Of a DNA stretch of 64,000 nt, positions 42,135 through 50,071 are shown piece after piece (within the stretch, counting starts at the first letter, position 1; each line of letters opens with the position of its first letter). Under the pieces are notes generated by a model. The model ran no database searches. It was not told the origin of the DNA and saw nothing but the letters and a program-made list of their open reading frames with translations. Source of the DNA: an uncultured Oscillospiraceae bacterium (GTDB taxonomy: Bacteria; Bacillota; Clostridia; Oscillospirales; Oscillospiraceae). The DNA is taken from contig CAKTPP010000006.1 of NCBI GenBank assembly GCA_934591895.1, positions 79,163 to 143,162 on the forward strand, in the 5' to 3' direction. The position numbers were made by a program, and so were the translations under genes.

Positions 42135-44213
42135 TCAGATCTTCATGCAGACGTCCCAGGCACGCCAGATGACGGTGCGCAGGTTGCCGATGGCAACGCA
42201 GTCGCCCACGCGGTAGACCTGCTTGTTCTCCTTGCCGCCGACCGGAGTCGGGACAAAGCCGATGCCGTTGACGACGTTGTCGCACTCGACGAAGAAGGTC
42301 TCGCCGGTCTTGACGTTCTTGACGGTGACGCCGTTGTCCTTGATCTCGGTCACGGTGGACTCGAGGTAGGTCGGGACCTTGTGGTACTCCATCGCGTCAC
42401 GCAGGAAGGAGGTGTTGGCAAGGCAGGTGGCCTGCGCCGCGACCAGGTCGTTCGCGTACTCGACGATGATGGGGTGCTTGCCCTGCAGCACGAGGTCGTA
42501 AGCCGCCTCGCAGGAGGACTGGCCGCCGCCGATGAACAGGACCTTGTCGCCGACTTCCTTCTTGTCCTTGAGCAGCTCGGTGAACGTGAGGGTCTTCTCA
42601 AAGCCGGGGATGGAGGGCATGGTGCGCGGGATGGAGCCGCTGGCGACGATGATGTCGTCAAAGCCGCGCAGGGTGTTCACGTCCGTGACCTCGGTGTTGA
42701 AGCGGACGTCGATGCCTTCCTTGGCGACCTCATTGAGGTACCAGCGGATGAGGTCCTTGTCGTTTTCCTTGAAGCTCATCGCGGAAGCGGTGAGGAACAG
42801 ACCGCCGAGCTCGTTGGTCTTCTCGAAGATGACGGGGGTGTGGCCGCGCTGCTTGAGCACGAGCGCGCACTCCATGCCGCCGATGCCGCCGCCGATGATG
42901 GCGACCTTCTTCGGGTTGCGGGTCGGGACGATCTTGTACTTGTTGTGCTGCATCGTGGTCGGGTTCAGCGCGCAGCGAGCCAGGTGCAGGGAGTCGTCCA
43001 TGCTCTGGAGGTTCGCGGTGCCCTTGAACTTGGACATGTTGAAGCAGCCGTTGTGGCAGCGGATGCAGGGCTTGATCTCGTCCTCACGGCCGCTGAGGAT
43101 CTTGTGGATCCACTCGTGGTCAACGAGGTTCTGGCGCGCGATGGCGACAGCGTCGAGACGGCCGGCAGCGATCTCTTCGGCGGCCTTCACGGGGTCCATA
43201 CGGCCGGCGCAGACGACCGGGCAGTTGGTGAAGTTCTTGATGTGCTCGACGTACTCGAGGTTGCAGTTGTCGGGCATGTACTGAGGCGGATGTGCCCAGT
43301 ACCACGCATCGTAGGTGCCGTTGTCGCAGTTGAACATGTCGTAGCCGGCTTCCTCGAGGTACTTGACGGCCTTCTCGGACTCGGCCATGTCGCGGCCGAA
43401 CTCCTCAAAGTCGGTCTCGTACGGCATCGCGCCCTTGCCCCAGGCCTTGGTCTTGGAGACGACGGAGTAACGCAGGGACACCGGGAAGTCGGCGCCGGCC
43501 TGACGCTTGATCTCCTGCACGATCTCGACCGGGAAGCGGAAACGGTTCTCGAACGAGCCGCCGTACTGGTCGGTGCGGTGGTTCCAGTTGGCCATGGTGA
43601 ACTGGTCAAGCAGGTAGCCCTCGTGGACGGCGTGGATCTCGACACCGTCGACGCCGGCAGCGCGCAGCTTCTTGGCGGTCTTGCCGAAGGCGTGCACCAT
43701 GTCCTGGATCTCCTTGACGGTCAGCGGGCGGGACATGACGTCTTCCTTCCAGCGGTTCGGGACCTCGGAAGCGGAGGCGCAGATGTACTGCACGTCAACG
43801 ATGGGGCTGGCGATCTTGTTGAGGAAGTTGTTCTTGGCCAGCATCGTCATCCAGCCGTTGATCGCCATGGAGCGGCCCATGCCGGCGGCGAGCTGGATGA
43901 AGAGCTTTGCACCGGTCTTGTGGAACTCGACCATGTACTCCTTGAGCTGCTTGAACATCTGGTCGTTCTGGTACAGCCACTTACGGCCGGGGATGCCCAG
44001 CGGATCGCGGATGCACTGCATGCCGGGCAGGATCAGGCCCACGCCGTCCTGCGCGCGGTTGAGCAGGAAGTAAGCCGCTTCCTTGTCGAAGTGGTTCGGC
44101 TCCATCCAGCCGAACAGGGACGTGCCGCCCATGGAGCACTGGACAATGCGGTTTTTCATCTCGACATTGCCGATCTTCCAGGGGGTGAACAATGCGTTGT
44201 ACTTTTCGTTCAT
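42135..44213 (-). CDS. NADH:flavin oxidoreductase / 2-enoate reductase (old yellow enzyme, FadH/BaiCD type)
   Basis: The 692-residue enzyme has an N-terminal FMN TIM barrel (to about 370) with the catalytic pair H194/H197 in VEIHAVHEGYL. A [4Fe-4S] site uses C383, C386, C390 and C414. A C-terminal FAD/NAD domain has GGGIGGMEC at 441-449. Relatives reduce C=C bonds of 2-enoates, 2,4-dienoyl-CoA or bile-acid intermediates. It is the last gene behind a HypA-like gene (21 bp) and a large Fe-S oxidoreductase, likely its electron partner. The substrate is unknown. Confidence 0.9.
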   Translation of the reverse strand: MNEKYNALFTPWKIGNVEMKNRIVQCSMGGTSLFGWMEPNHFDKEAAYFLLNRAQDGVGLILPGMQCIRDPLGIPGRKWLYQNDQMFKQLKEYMVEFHKTGAKLFIQLAAGMGRSMAINGWMTMLAKNNFLNKIASPIVDVQYICASASEVPNRWKEDVMSRPLTVKEIQDMVHAFGKTAKKLRAAGVDGVEIHAVHEGYLLDQFTMANWNHRTDQYGGSFENRFRFPVEIVQEIKRQAGADFPVSLRYSVVSKTKAWGKGAMPYETDFEEFGRDMAESEKAVKYLEEAGYDMFNCDNGTYDAWYWAHPPQYMPDNCNLEYVEHIKNFTNCPVVCAGRMDPVKAAEEIAAGRLDAVAIARQNLVDHEWIHKILSGREDEIKPCIRCHNGCFNMSKFKGTANLQSMDDSLHLARCALNPTTMQHNKYKIVPTRNPKKVAIIGGGIGGMECALVLKQRGHTPVIFEKTNELGGLFLTASAMSFKENDKDLIRWYLNEVAKEGIDVRFNTEVTDVNTLRGFDDIIVASGSIPRTMPSIPGFEKTLTFTELLKDKKEVGDKVLFIGGGQSSCEAAYDLVLQGKHPIIVEYANDLVAAQATCLANTSFLRDAMEYHKVPTYLESTVTEIKDNGVTVKNVKTGETFFVECDNVVNGIGFVPTPVGGKENKQVYRVGDCVAIGNLRTVIWRAWDVCMKI

Positions 44214-44234
44214 TGAATACGCTCCTTCTATTTT

Positions 44235-44606
44235 TTAGGTCTCCACAGACCCGGGTTCACGTTCTTCCGGGACATGGATCTCCCGGATGGTAAAGTCCTT
44301 GCCGGACAGCACCGTTTTGTTGAAGCTGTTGCAGTTCGGGCAATAACCGTTGCACTCGATGACGTTGAAGATCTCGTCGCAGTCCTCGCACTCGGCCATG
44401 CCGGGCACGATGTTGACGATGAGCTTCGTGTTTTCCAGCGGCGTGCCCTTCACGACGGGGGGATAGAGCTCCTCCACATACTCCGGGATGACGAGCGAGA
44501 GCTCGCCGCAGTCGGCCACGATCTCGGAGATCTCGTCGATCTGATTGGCGGCCGCGTAGTCGGTGACGGTCTTGACCATGGCGCGCACCACGCCGATCTC
44601 ATGCAT
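44235..44606 (-). CDS. hypA: HypA-like nickel metallochaperone
   Basis: This 123-residue protein starts MHEIGVV, giving the His2/Glu3 nickel ligands of HypA, and has a zinc finger of two CxxC motifs (CEDC and CPNC). HypA delivers nickel to hydrogenase or urease precursors. No hydrogenase, urease or other hyp gene lies in the window, and it sits between two flavin/Fe-S oxidoreductase genes. Either it serves nickel enzymes elsewhere or this branch has been recruited to the redox operon. AAGGAG precedes ATG 44606. Confidence 0.85.
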   Translation of the reverse strand: MHEIGVVRAMVKTVTDYAAANQIDEISEIVADCGELSLVIPEYVEELYPPVVKGTPLENTKLIVNIVPGMAECEDCDEIFNVIECNGYCPNCNSFNKTVLSGKDFTIREIHVPEEREPGSVET

Positions 44607-44617
44607 GGCGCCGCTCC

Positions 44618-47305
44618 TTATCTGCCGCGCGTCTTGCGCACGAGACGGCCGATGGCGGCGGGGGTGTTGCCGGCCACGGTCAGCAGGGTGCGGAAGTATT
44701 CACGGCCGTGCGTGTCGTTGACCTTCTCGAGGCGGATGGCGTCGAACTTGCACTTGGTGGTGCAGATGCCGCAGCCGATGCACTGGTCCTCGTTGAGGAC
44801 GACCGCGCCGCAGCCGAGGCAGCGCTCGGTCTCCTTCTTCATCTGCTCCTCGGTGAACACACCGCGCAGATCGTGGAAGGTCTTCTTCGCCTCTTCGGCG
44901 GAGCCGTCGTGCGCGTGCTGACGCGGGGTGTTGTCAAAGCTCTCGACCGGCACGGCCACGGTCGCGGGATCGAGCGACTTGTAGTCGCGGTGGTCACGGC
45001 CGATGAGCTGGCTCTGGCCGGGGTGCACGAAGCGGTGGATGGACACGGCGGCCTCTTTGCCGGCGGCGATGGCGTCGATGGCAAACTTCGGGCCGGTCAC
45101 AAGATCGCCGCCCGCGAACACGTCGGGCTCGGCGGTCTGATACGTTGCGGGGTCAACAAGCACGGTGCCGCGCTTGCCGAGCTGGAGCTTCGAGCCGGCG
45201 TCGATGCCGCACAGGTCGATCTGCTGGCCAATGGCCGAGATGACGGCGGAGACTGCAAGCGTCTCGAACTCGCCCGTGCCGACGGGCTTGCGGCGGCCCT
45301 TCTCGTCGGGCTCGCCGAGGGTCATGGTCTCGACCTTGATGGCCGTGGCCTTGCCCTTTTCGCCCAGGATCTCGACCGGAGCGCTCAGGAAGCGGAACTT
45401 GACGCCCTCGGCCTCGGCCTCGGCGACCTCTTCGTCCGCTGCGGGCATCTCCTCGCGGCTGCGGCGGTAGAGCAGCGTCACGTCCGCACTGCGGCGCACG
45501 GCGGCGCGCGCGACGTCGATGGCGACATTGCCGCCGCCGATGACGGCGACCTTCTTGCCGATGGTCGGGCGCTTGCCGAGGTTCACGGCGCGCAGGAACT
45601 CGACGCCGGTGAACACACCCTTCAGCTCGTCGCCCGGGCAGCCGGCCGGCGTGCCCTTGGAGGCGCCGACGGCGAGGTAGATCGCCTTGTAGCCGTCCGC
45701 GCGCAGCGCGTCGAGCGTCATGTTTTTGCCGACCTCAACGCCGAAGCAAAACTCCACGCCGAGCTCCTTGAGCACGTCGATCTCCGCGTTGACAACGTTT
45801 TTCTCGAGACGGAAGCTCGGGATGCCGAGCGTGAGCATGCCGCCGGGCACGGACTCCTTCTCGAACACGGTCACGGGGTAGCCCTTGACGGCGAGGTAGT
45901 ACGCGCAGCTCAGACCGGCAGGGCCGGCGCCGATGACGGCGATCTTCTCCGGGTACGGACGGCCGATCTGGTTGAGCATCTTCGGCACGAAGCGGGTGCT
46001 GGCCTCGAGATCCTTCTCGGCGATGAACTTCTTGATGTCGTCGATGGCGATCGGATCGTCGATGCTGCCGCGGGTGCAGGCATCCTCACAACGCTTGTTG
46101 CAGATGCGGCCGCAGACGGCCGGGAACGGGTTTTCTTTCTTGATGAGCTCCAGCGCCTCGGTGTAGCGGCCGAGGGACGCGAGCTTGATGTAGCCCTGAA
46201 CCGGGATGTGCGCCGGGCACTCGGCCTTGCAGGGGGCGGTGCCGCTGGGCATGACGTCGGAGCGGTTCGTGCGGTACTCGGGGTTGTAGCTCGAGCGGTG
46301 GAACGGCACGCTGGCGTCGGTGTCGTAGGTATCGGAGATGTGCGGATCGGTCGCGCAGCGCTTCTGACCGAGCTTGAGCGCGTTGGTCTGGCAGTTTTCG
46401 ACGCACTGACCGCAGGCGACGCACTTTTCCTTGTCCACGCGGGCGATGTAGTTCGAGCGGATGGCGCGCGGCGTGCGGAACAGCTCCGCGATGCGCAGCG
46501 CGAAGCACGAGCAGCCGCAGCAGTTGCAGATGGCGTTCGTGTCCTCGAAGCCGGGGGTCTGGTTGATCTCGTGCACGAGGCCGTTGTCCTCGGCGCGCTG
46601 GAGGATCTCATACGCCTCTTCCTTGCTCACGAGGCGGTGATAGCCCTGCTCGGAGAAGCAGCGGGCGTTGTCGTTGAGGTACATGCACATATCCTCTTCG
46701 AGGTGGCCGCAGCCCTCGCCCATGAGACGGCGGGCACGGCGGCAGGAGCACGGACCGACGCTGATGGCGGTCGCGTTCTCGATGAGGGTGCGCACTTCGT
46801 CGTAGGAGGCGGCGTGCGAGTCGTTCTCGATGGCGCTCATGACGGGCATGACGCGCATGAAGAACATACCGGTCTTGCCGGAGTCGAGCATCGGCGCGAG
46901 CATTTCCGGACGGCGGCGGGTGTACGCCTCAAAGGACTCGCCGAGCACGGGATACTTGTCGCACTGCTCACGGTTGGCAAGGATGCCCTCCATGATGCCC
47001 GGGACCCAGATCGGGTAGAAGTAGCAGCGCTTGCCGTCCACATAGCGGTAGCGGACTGCGCCGGTCTTGCACAGCTTGTCGAGCTGCTCCTGCGTGAATT
47101 CCACGCTCTTTTTTGCGCGCTTGGCCACTTCCTCAACCGTGCGGTTGGTCTCCAGGCGCACGTGCATCATGATCGCACACATATCATCGTCGATGATCGG
47201 CTCGAGGATCTTATACTCGGGATCGTCATACGTGATGCCCATGTACGTCATGCTCTCAAGGCTGATCTTCGTAGCCAGCTTGAGAATATTCGGTCTTTTT
47301 GCCAT
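44618..47305 (-). CDS. Large Fe-S/FAD NAD(P)-dependent oxidoreductase (GltD-like core)
   Basis: The 895-residue protein has three parts. Residues 1-280 form a Cys-rich domain (C186, C188, C199, C207 and the NCCGCSC stretch at 261-267). A ferredoxin motif is at C295-C298-C301-C305. From about 355 it has a GltD/PreT-like region with its own Fe-S cysteines, the FAD loop VIGAGPAGLSC (457-467), NAD loop VIGGGNVAIDVA and GGDLVTG. A last [4Fe-4S] motif, CIGCGICTTKC, is near the C-terminus. Such proteins pass electrons from NAD(P)H to partners. It lies between its TetR and the HypA-like gene. Confidence 0.85.
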   Translation of the reverse strand: MAKRPNILKLATKISLESMTYMGITYDDPEYKILEPIIDDDMCAIMMHVRLETNRTVEEVAKRAKKSVEFTQEQLDKLCKTGAVRYRYVDGKRCYFYPIWVPGIMEGILANREQCDKYPVLGESFEAYTRRRPEMLAPMLDSGKTGMFFMRVMPVMSAIENDSHAASYDEVRTLIENATAISVGPCSCRRARRLMGEGCGHLEEDMCMYLNDNARCFSEQGYHRLVSKEEAYEILQRAEDNGLVHEINQTPGFEDTNAICNCCGCSCFALRIAELFRTPRAIRSNYIARVDKEKCVACGQCVENCQTNALKLGQKRCATDPHISDTYDTDASVPFHRSSYNPEYRTNRSDVMPSGTAPCKAECPAHIPVQGYIKLASLGRYTEALELIKKENPFPAVCGRICNKRCEDACTRGSIDDPIAIDDIKKFIAEKDLEASTRFVPKMLNQIGRPYPEKIAVIGAGPAGLSCAYYLAVKGYPVTVFEKESVPGGMLTLGIPSFRLEKNVVNAEIDVLKELGVEFCFGVEVGKNMTLDALRADGYKAIYLAVGASKGTPAGCPGDELKGVFTGVEFLRAVNLGKRPTIGKKVAVIGGGNVAIDVARAAVRRSADVTLLYRRSREEMPAADEEVAEAEAEGVKFRFLSAPVEILGEKGKATAIKVETMTLGEPDEKGRRKPVGTGEFETLAVSAVISAIGQQIDLCGIDAGSKLQLGKRGTVLVDPATYQTAEPDVFAGGDLVTGPKFAIDAIAAGKEAAVSIHRFVHPGQSQLIGRDHRDYKSLDPATVAVPVESFDNTPRQHAHDGSAEEAKKTFHDLRGVFTEEQMKKETERCLGCGAVVLNEDQCIGCGICTTKCKFDAIRLEKVNDTHGREYFRTLLTVAGNTPAAIGRLVRKTRGR

Positions 47306-47357
47306 GCCGTTTCCTCCTTCAATATAGGGTCATATTTAAAAGGTGTTCCCTGTCCCC

Positions 47358-47996
47358 TTATTGCTTGGGCGGCGCCGCGAATGCGCGCGTGAACTGCTCG
47401 CACAGCGCGTCGATGCGCGCGTGCCCGTCGAGCTCGTGTACGCTCGGCACGCCGACGGACATCCGCTGGATGACGCCGAGGATCGAATCATATGTATTAT
47501 AATAGAGTGTTTTCACATCGGCCTCGGGGTCGACCGTCCCGTCGGCGAGGCCGCGGCGGATGGCCGCAGCGATCGGCCCGGGGGCGACCTCAAAGCGCTC
47601 CGGCGGGCGGTTGATGACCGCGTGCTGCCGGCCGGCGTTGCACAGCGCGACCTCCGCATCGAGCGAAAAGCGGATGCCCGCGGGGTCGGTGAAGATCAGC
47701 CCCGCGTAGCTGCGCAGCAGCACGCGGATCTCCTCGATGCCGGTCATGTCCGCGCGCCGCTGCTCCGCCAGCGACTGCGCAGCCAGAGCCTTGGCCCTGT
47801 CCCAGTAGAGGTAGGCCGCCGCGATGACGAGCTCATCCTTGCTCGCAAAGTACCGGTAGACCGAGCGCTCGGTCAGGCCGGCGTGCTGCGCGATGTCGCG
47901 GATGGTCGTCTTTTCAATGCCGTTTTCAACAAAACACGCCAGTGCCGTCTGCGTTACGAGTGCGATATTCTGTTCCCGCACCTCTTGCATCGACAT
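47358..47996 (-). CDS. TetR/AcrR-family regulator of the oxidoreductase operon
   Basis: A 212-residue TetR protein with the helix-turn-helix IRDIAQHAGLTERSVYRYFASKDEL split as IRDIAQHAGLTERSVYRYF (residues 32-50). It is the first gene of the minus-strand unit, 52 bp before the large oxidoreductase. The palindrome TGTCAG-5-CTGACA right after its promoter is a typical TetR-family operator, so it probably represses itself and the operon. CAGGAGG precedes the start. Confidence 0.85.
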   Translation of the reverse strand: MSMQEVREQNIALVTQTALACFVENGIEKTTIRDIAQHAGLTERSVYRYFASKDELVIAAAYLYWDRAKALAAQSLAEQRRADMTGIEEIRVLLRSYAGLIFTDPAGIRFSLDAEVALCNAGRQHAVINRPPERFEVAPGPIAAAIRRGLADGTVDPEADVKTLYYNTYDSILGVIQRMSVGVPSVHELDGHARIDALCEQFTRAFAAPPKQ

Positions 47997-48021
47997 GGGC
48001 GTGCCTCCTGTCTGCTATGTT

Positions 48022-48072
48022 TGTCAGATGGACTGACATTGTTATTATACCTGTTTTTTGCCGGTATTTCAA
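48022..48072 (-). promoter_or_regulatory. Promoter and TetR-type operator
   Basis: Reading leftward, TTGAAA (48067-48072) and TATAAT (48044-48049) are 17 bp apart. A perfect inverted repeat, TGTCAG-ATGGA-CTGACA (48022-48038), covers the expected start of transcription. Confidence 0.8.
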
Positions 48073-48110
48073 CTGAAAGTTGCTCGTTTTTTAACGAGTT
48101 TGTCATACAA

Positions 48111-48145
48111 AAAACACCGGTGTGGTTCAAAAACCACACCGGTGT
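48111..48145 (-). terminator. Terminator of the NSS transporter gene
   Basis: A perfect 14-bp stem (48114-48127 with 48132-48145), followed by Ts when read leftward. Confidence 0.88.
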
Positions 48146-48164
48146 ACAGGGAGCAGGGGACATA

Positions 48165-49649
48165 TTACACGGGGTAATCGCCGGAGAGCTTCTCGTCGGC
48201 GTTCGTGCCGGTGTCCCTGTTGCGGAAGAAGAGGAAGTACGCGGCCACGCACAGCGCCACGAGCGCGTAGGCAAAGACGACGACGGCGACGTTTCCGGCG
48301 GCGATCTCGGACTGCAGGCCGCCGATCTCGACGATGAGGATGAGCGCCGGCGTCACGAAGCGGATCATGACGGCATAGACCTTCTTGAGCCAGCCGGCCA
48401 TGGGCGTGCCCTCGGCCTCGATCTCGGCCACGGCGCGCCTGGGCGTGATGAACCAGCCGACGACGATGCAGGAAAACAGCGCGCACACGGGCATGAGCAC
48501 GGTGTTGGTCACCTCGTCAAAGAACGTCAGCCAGTCGAGCCCGAACAGCGCGGGACCGGATTCCTCGAGGATGGCGACGTGGCCGAGCGAGATGCCGATC
48601 GGGATCGACACGGCGAAGCAGACGCCCGCGACGATGAGTGCGGCGCGCTTGCGGTGGGCGTGGAATTTCTGGATGACGAACTGCGTCACGACCTCGATCA
48701 GCGACACGACGGACGTGATGGCGGCGATGTCGACCATGACGAAGAAGGCGAACGACACGACCTGACCCACGCCGCCCATGGACTCGAACACCTGCGGCAG
48801 GATGATGAACATGAGCGCGACGCCCTTGCTGCTGCCGAGCAGAGAGGGGTCGAAGTGCGCCACCGACGGGAAGATCGCCAGCCCCGCGATGAGCGCCACG
48901 AGCGTGTCAAAGATGCAGATCATGGCGGTGGAGCGCACGAGGTTGACTTCTCTGCCGGTGTACGAGCCGTAGGTGATCATGATGCCCATGCCGAGCGACA
49001 GGGAGTAAAACGCTTGACCCATGGCCACGAGCACGGACTTGAACGTGATGCCGGAGAAGTCGGGCTTGAGGTAGAACTGCAGCCCCTCGCGCACGCCGCT
49101 GCCGAGCGTCAGCGCGTAGACGGCGATGGCGACGAGGATCAGAAACAGCACCGGCATGAGCACCTTGGAGGCCTTCTCGATGCCGTCCTTGACGCCGCCC
49201 ATGATGATCATCATGCTCAGCACGAGGAAGATGGCGGTGTAGAGAATGACTTCGCCCGTGTTGACGGAGAACGTGCCGACGATACCGGCGTTGCCGCTGA
49301 AGGAGTTGAGCGCGTACTTCGTCGTCCAGCCGCCGAGCACGGAGTAGTAGCAGATGATGAACGCGGGGATCACGATCGCCACGAGCCCGCACCAGCCGAG
49401 ATTTTTGCTGATCATCTTGTAGGCGGTCATGGGGTTTGCCTGCGCGCGGCGGCCGAGATAGATCTCGCTGAGCATCGTCACGAAGCCGATGAGCAGCACG
49501 CACGCGATGTAGATGAGCACGAAGGCCGCACCGCCGTTTTGCGACGTCTTGTACGGGAAGCCCCAGAGGTTTCCGAGTCCCACGGCGCTGCCGGCGGCGG
49601 CGAGGATGAAGCCGATGCCGCTGGCGAATCCAACTTTTTTCTTTTCCAT
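48165..49649 (-). CDS. NSS (SNF)-family sodium-dependent amino acid transporter
   Basis: The 494-residue LeuT-fold symporter has the helix-1 signature AAAGSAVGLGNLWGFPY and KTSQNGGAAF, which form the Na+ and substrate sites. Twelve helices are predicted. The family imports neutral amino acids with Na+. GGAAAGGAAA precedes ATG 49649. No promoter is visible between it and a strong leftward terminator 36 bp upstream, so expression seems to need read-through from the promoter at 49981-50009. Confidence 0.9.
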   Translation of the reverse strand: MEKKKVGFASGIGFILAAAGSAVGLGNLWGFPYKTSQNGGAAFVLIYIACVLLIGFVTMLSEIYLGRRAQANPMTAYKMISKNLGWCGLVAIVIPAFIICYYSVLGGWTTKYALNSFSGNAGIVGTFSVNTGEVILYTAIFLVLSMMIIMGGVKDGIEKASKVLMPVLFLILVAIAVYALTLGSGVREGLQFYLKPDFSGITFKSVLVAMGQAFYSLSLGMGIMITYGSYTGREVNLVRSTAMICIFDTLVALIAGLAIFPSVAHFDPSLLGSSKGVALMFIILPQVFESMGGVGQVVSFAFFVMVDIAAITSVVSLIEVVTQFVIQKFHAHRKRAALIVAGVCFAVSIPIGISLGHVAILEESGPALFGLDWLTFFDEVTNTVLMPVCALFSCIVVGWFITPRRAVAEIEAEGTPMAGWLKKVYAVMIRFVTPALILIVEIGGLQSEIAAGNVAVVVFAYALVALCVAAYFLFFRNRDTGTNADEKLSGDYPV

Positions 49650-49684
49650 AACAGGTTTCCTTTCCGTCCGTTTTTCTATACAGC

Positions 49685-49719
49685 AAAAAATCGGCCCCGA
49701 CCAAAACGGTCGGGGCCGA
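49685..49719 (-). terminator. Strong leftward terminator just upstream of the NSS gene
   Basis: A perfect 12-bp stem (49691-49702 with 49708-49719) is followed leftward by six Ts. It lies between the leader promoter and the transporter, the position of an attenuator. Beside it is the palindrome TGGTATACCA (49724-49733), like a GntR/FadR site. Confidence 0.85.
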
Positions 49720-49742
49720 CTCCTGGTATACCAAGTCGTGCG

Positions 49743-49946
49743 TTATCCCGCGAATACCGGTTTGGTTCGTTCTGCTGGCGGTGCGATGCCCAGAATGCTG
49801 AGTATAGCAAAAATCGACACTGCGAGCACAGTGTCGATGGTAAGCAGAAGGATGCTGTTGTTGTCGGTATCCGCCGCAGAGCATGCAAAGCCGGCCGCGC
49901 ACTTGGCCGCGGCATTGCAGGGACGCGCAAAGAACGTGTGACGCAT
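49743..49946 (-). CDS. Possible 67-residue small membrane protein (or leader ORF)
   Basis: The reading frame starts with ATG at 49946, nine bases behind GGAG, and 35 bp after a strong promoter. The N-terminal half has three spaced cysteines (C10, C16, C22). The C-terminal half has one hydrophobic helix (ILLLTIDTVLAVSIFAILSI). It has no family I recognise. Small subunits are known for some NSS transporters (MetS), but this one does not look like MetS. A terminator-like hairpin (49809-49838) lies within the frame, so it may be a leader rather than a real protein. Confidence 0.4.
   Translation of the reverse strand: MRHTFFARPCNAAAKCAAGFACSAADTDNNSILLLTIDTVLAVSIFAILSILGIAPPAERTKPVFAG
49809..49838 (-). 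terminator. Terminator-like hairpin inside the small ORF
   Basis: A perfect 10-bp stem (49813-49822 with 49829-49838) followed by five Ts when read leftward. Confidence 0.55.
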
Positions 49947-49980
49947 GGCTTGCAGCTCCTCTCAAAGGGAATTTGGCGTC

Positions 49981-50009
49981 ATTGTACGCGCCGGAATGAC
50001 AATTGTCAA
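49981..50009 (-). promoter_or_regulatory. Promoter of the small ORF / NSS leader
   Basis: Reading leftward, a perfect TTGACA (50004-50009) and TACAAT (49981-49986) with a 17-bp spacer. It is the only promoter seen between the MATE gene and the NSS gene. Confidence 0.75.
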
Positions 50010-50071
50010 CGCTGCGGACGATTCATAATTTTGATAACGTCGTTTCAAATTTTTGAACTGTCCGCGGCGTG

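Noticed and set aside
44708..47392. 894-codon rightward frame opposite the large oxidoreductase
   Set aside because: Composition is Ala/Val/Asp-rich without motifs, and the real gene is on the minus strand with Fe-S and FAD motifs.
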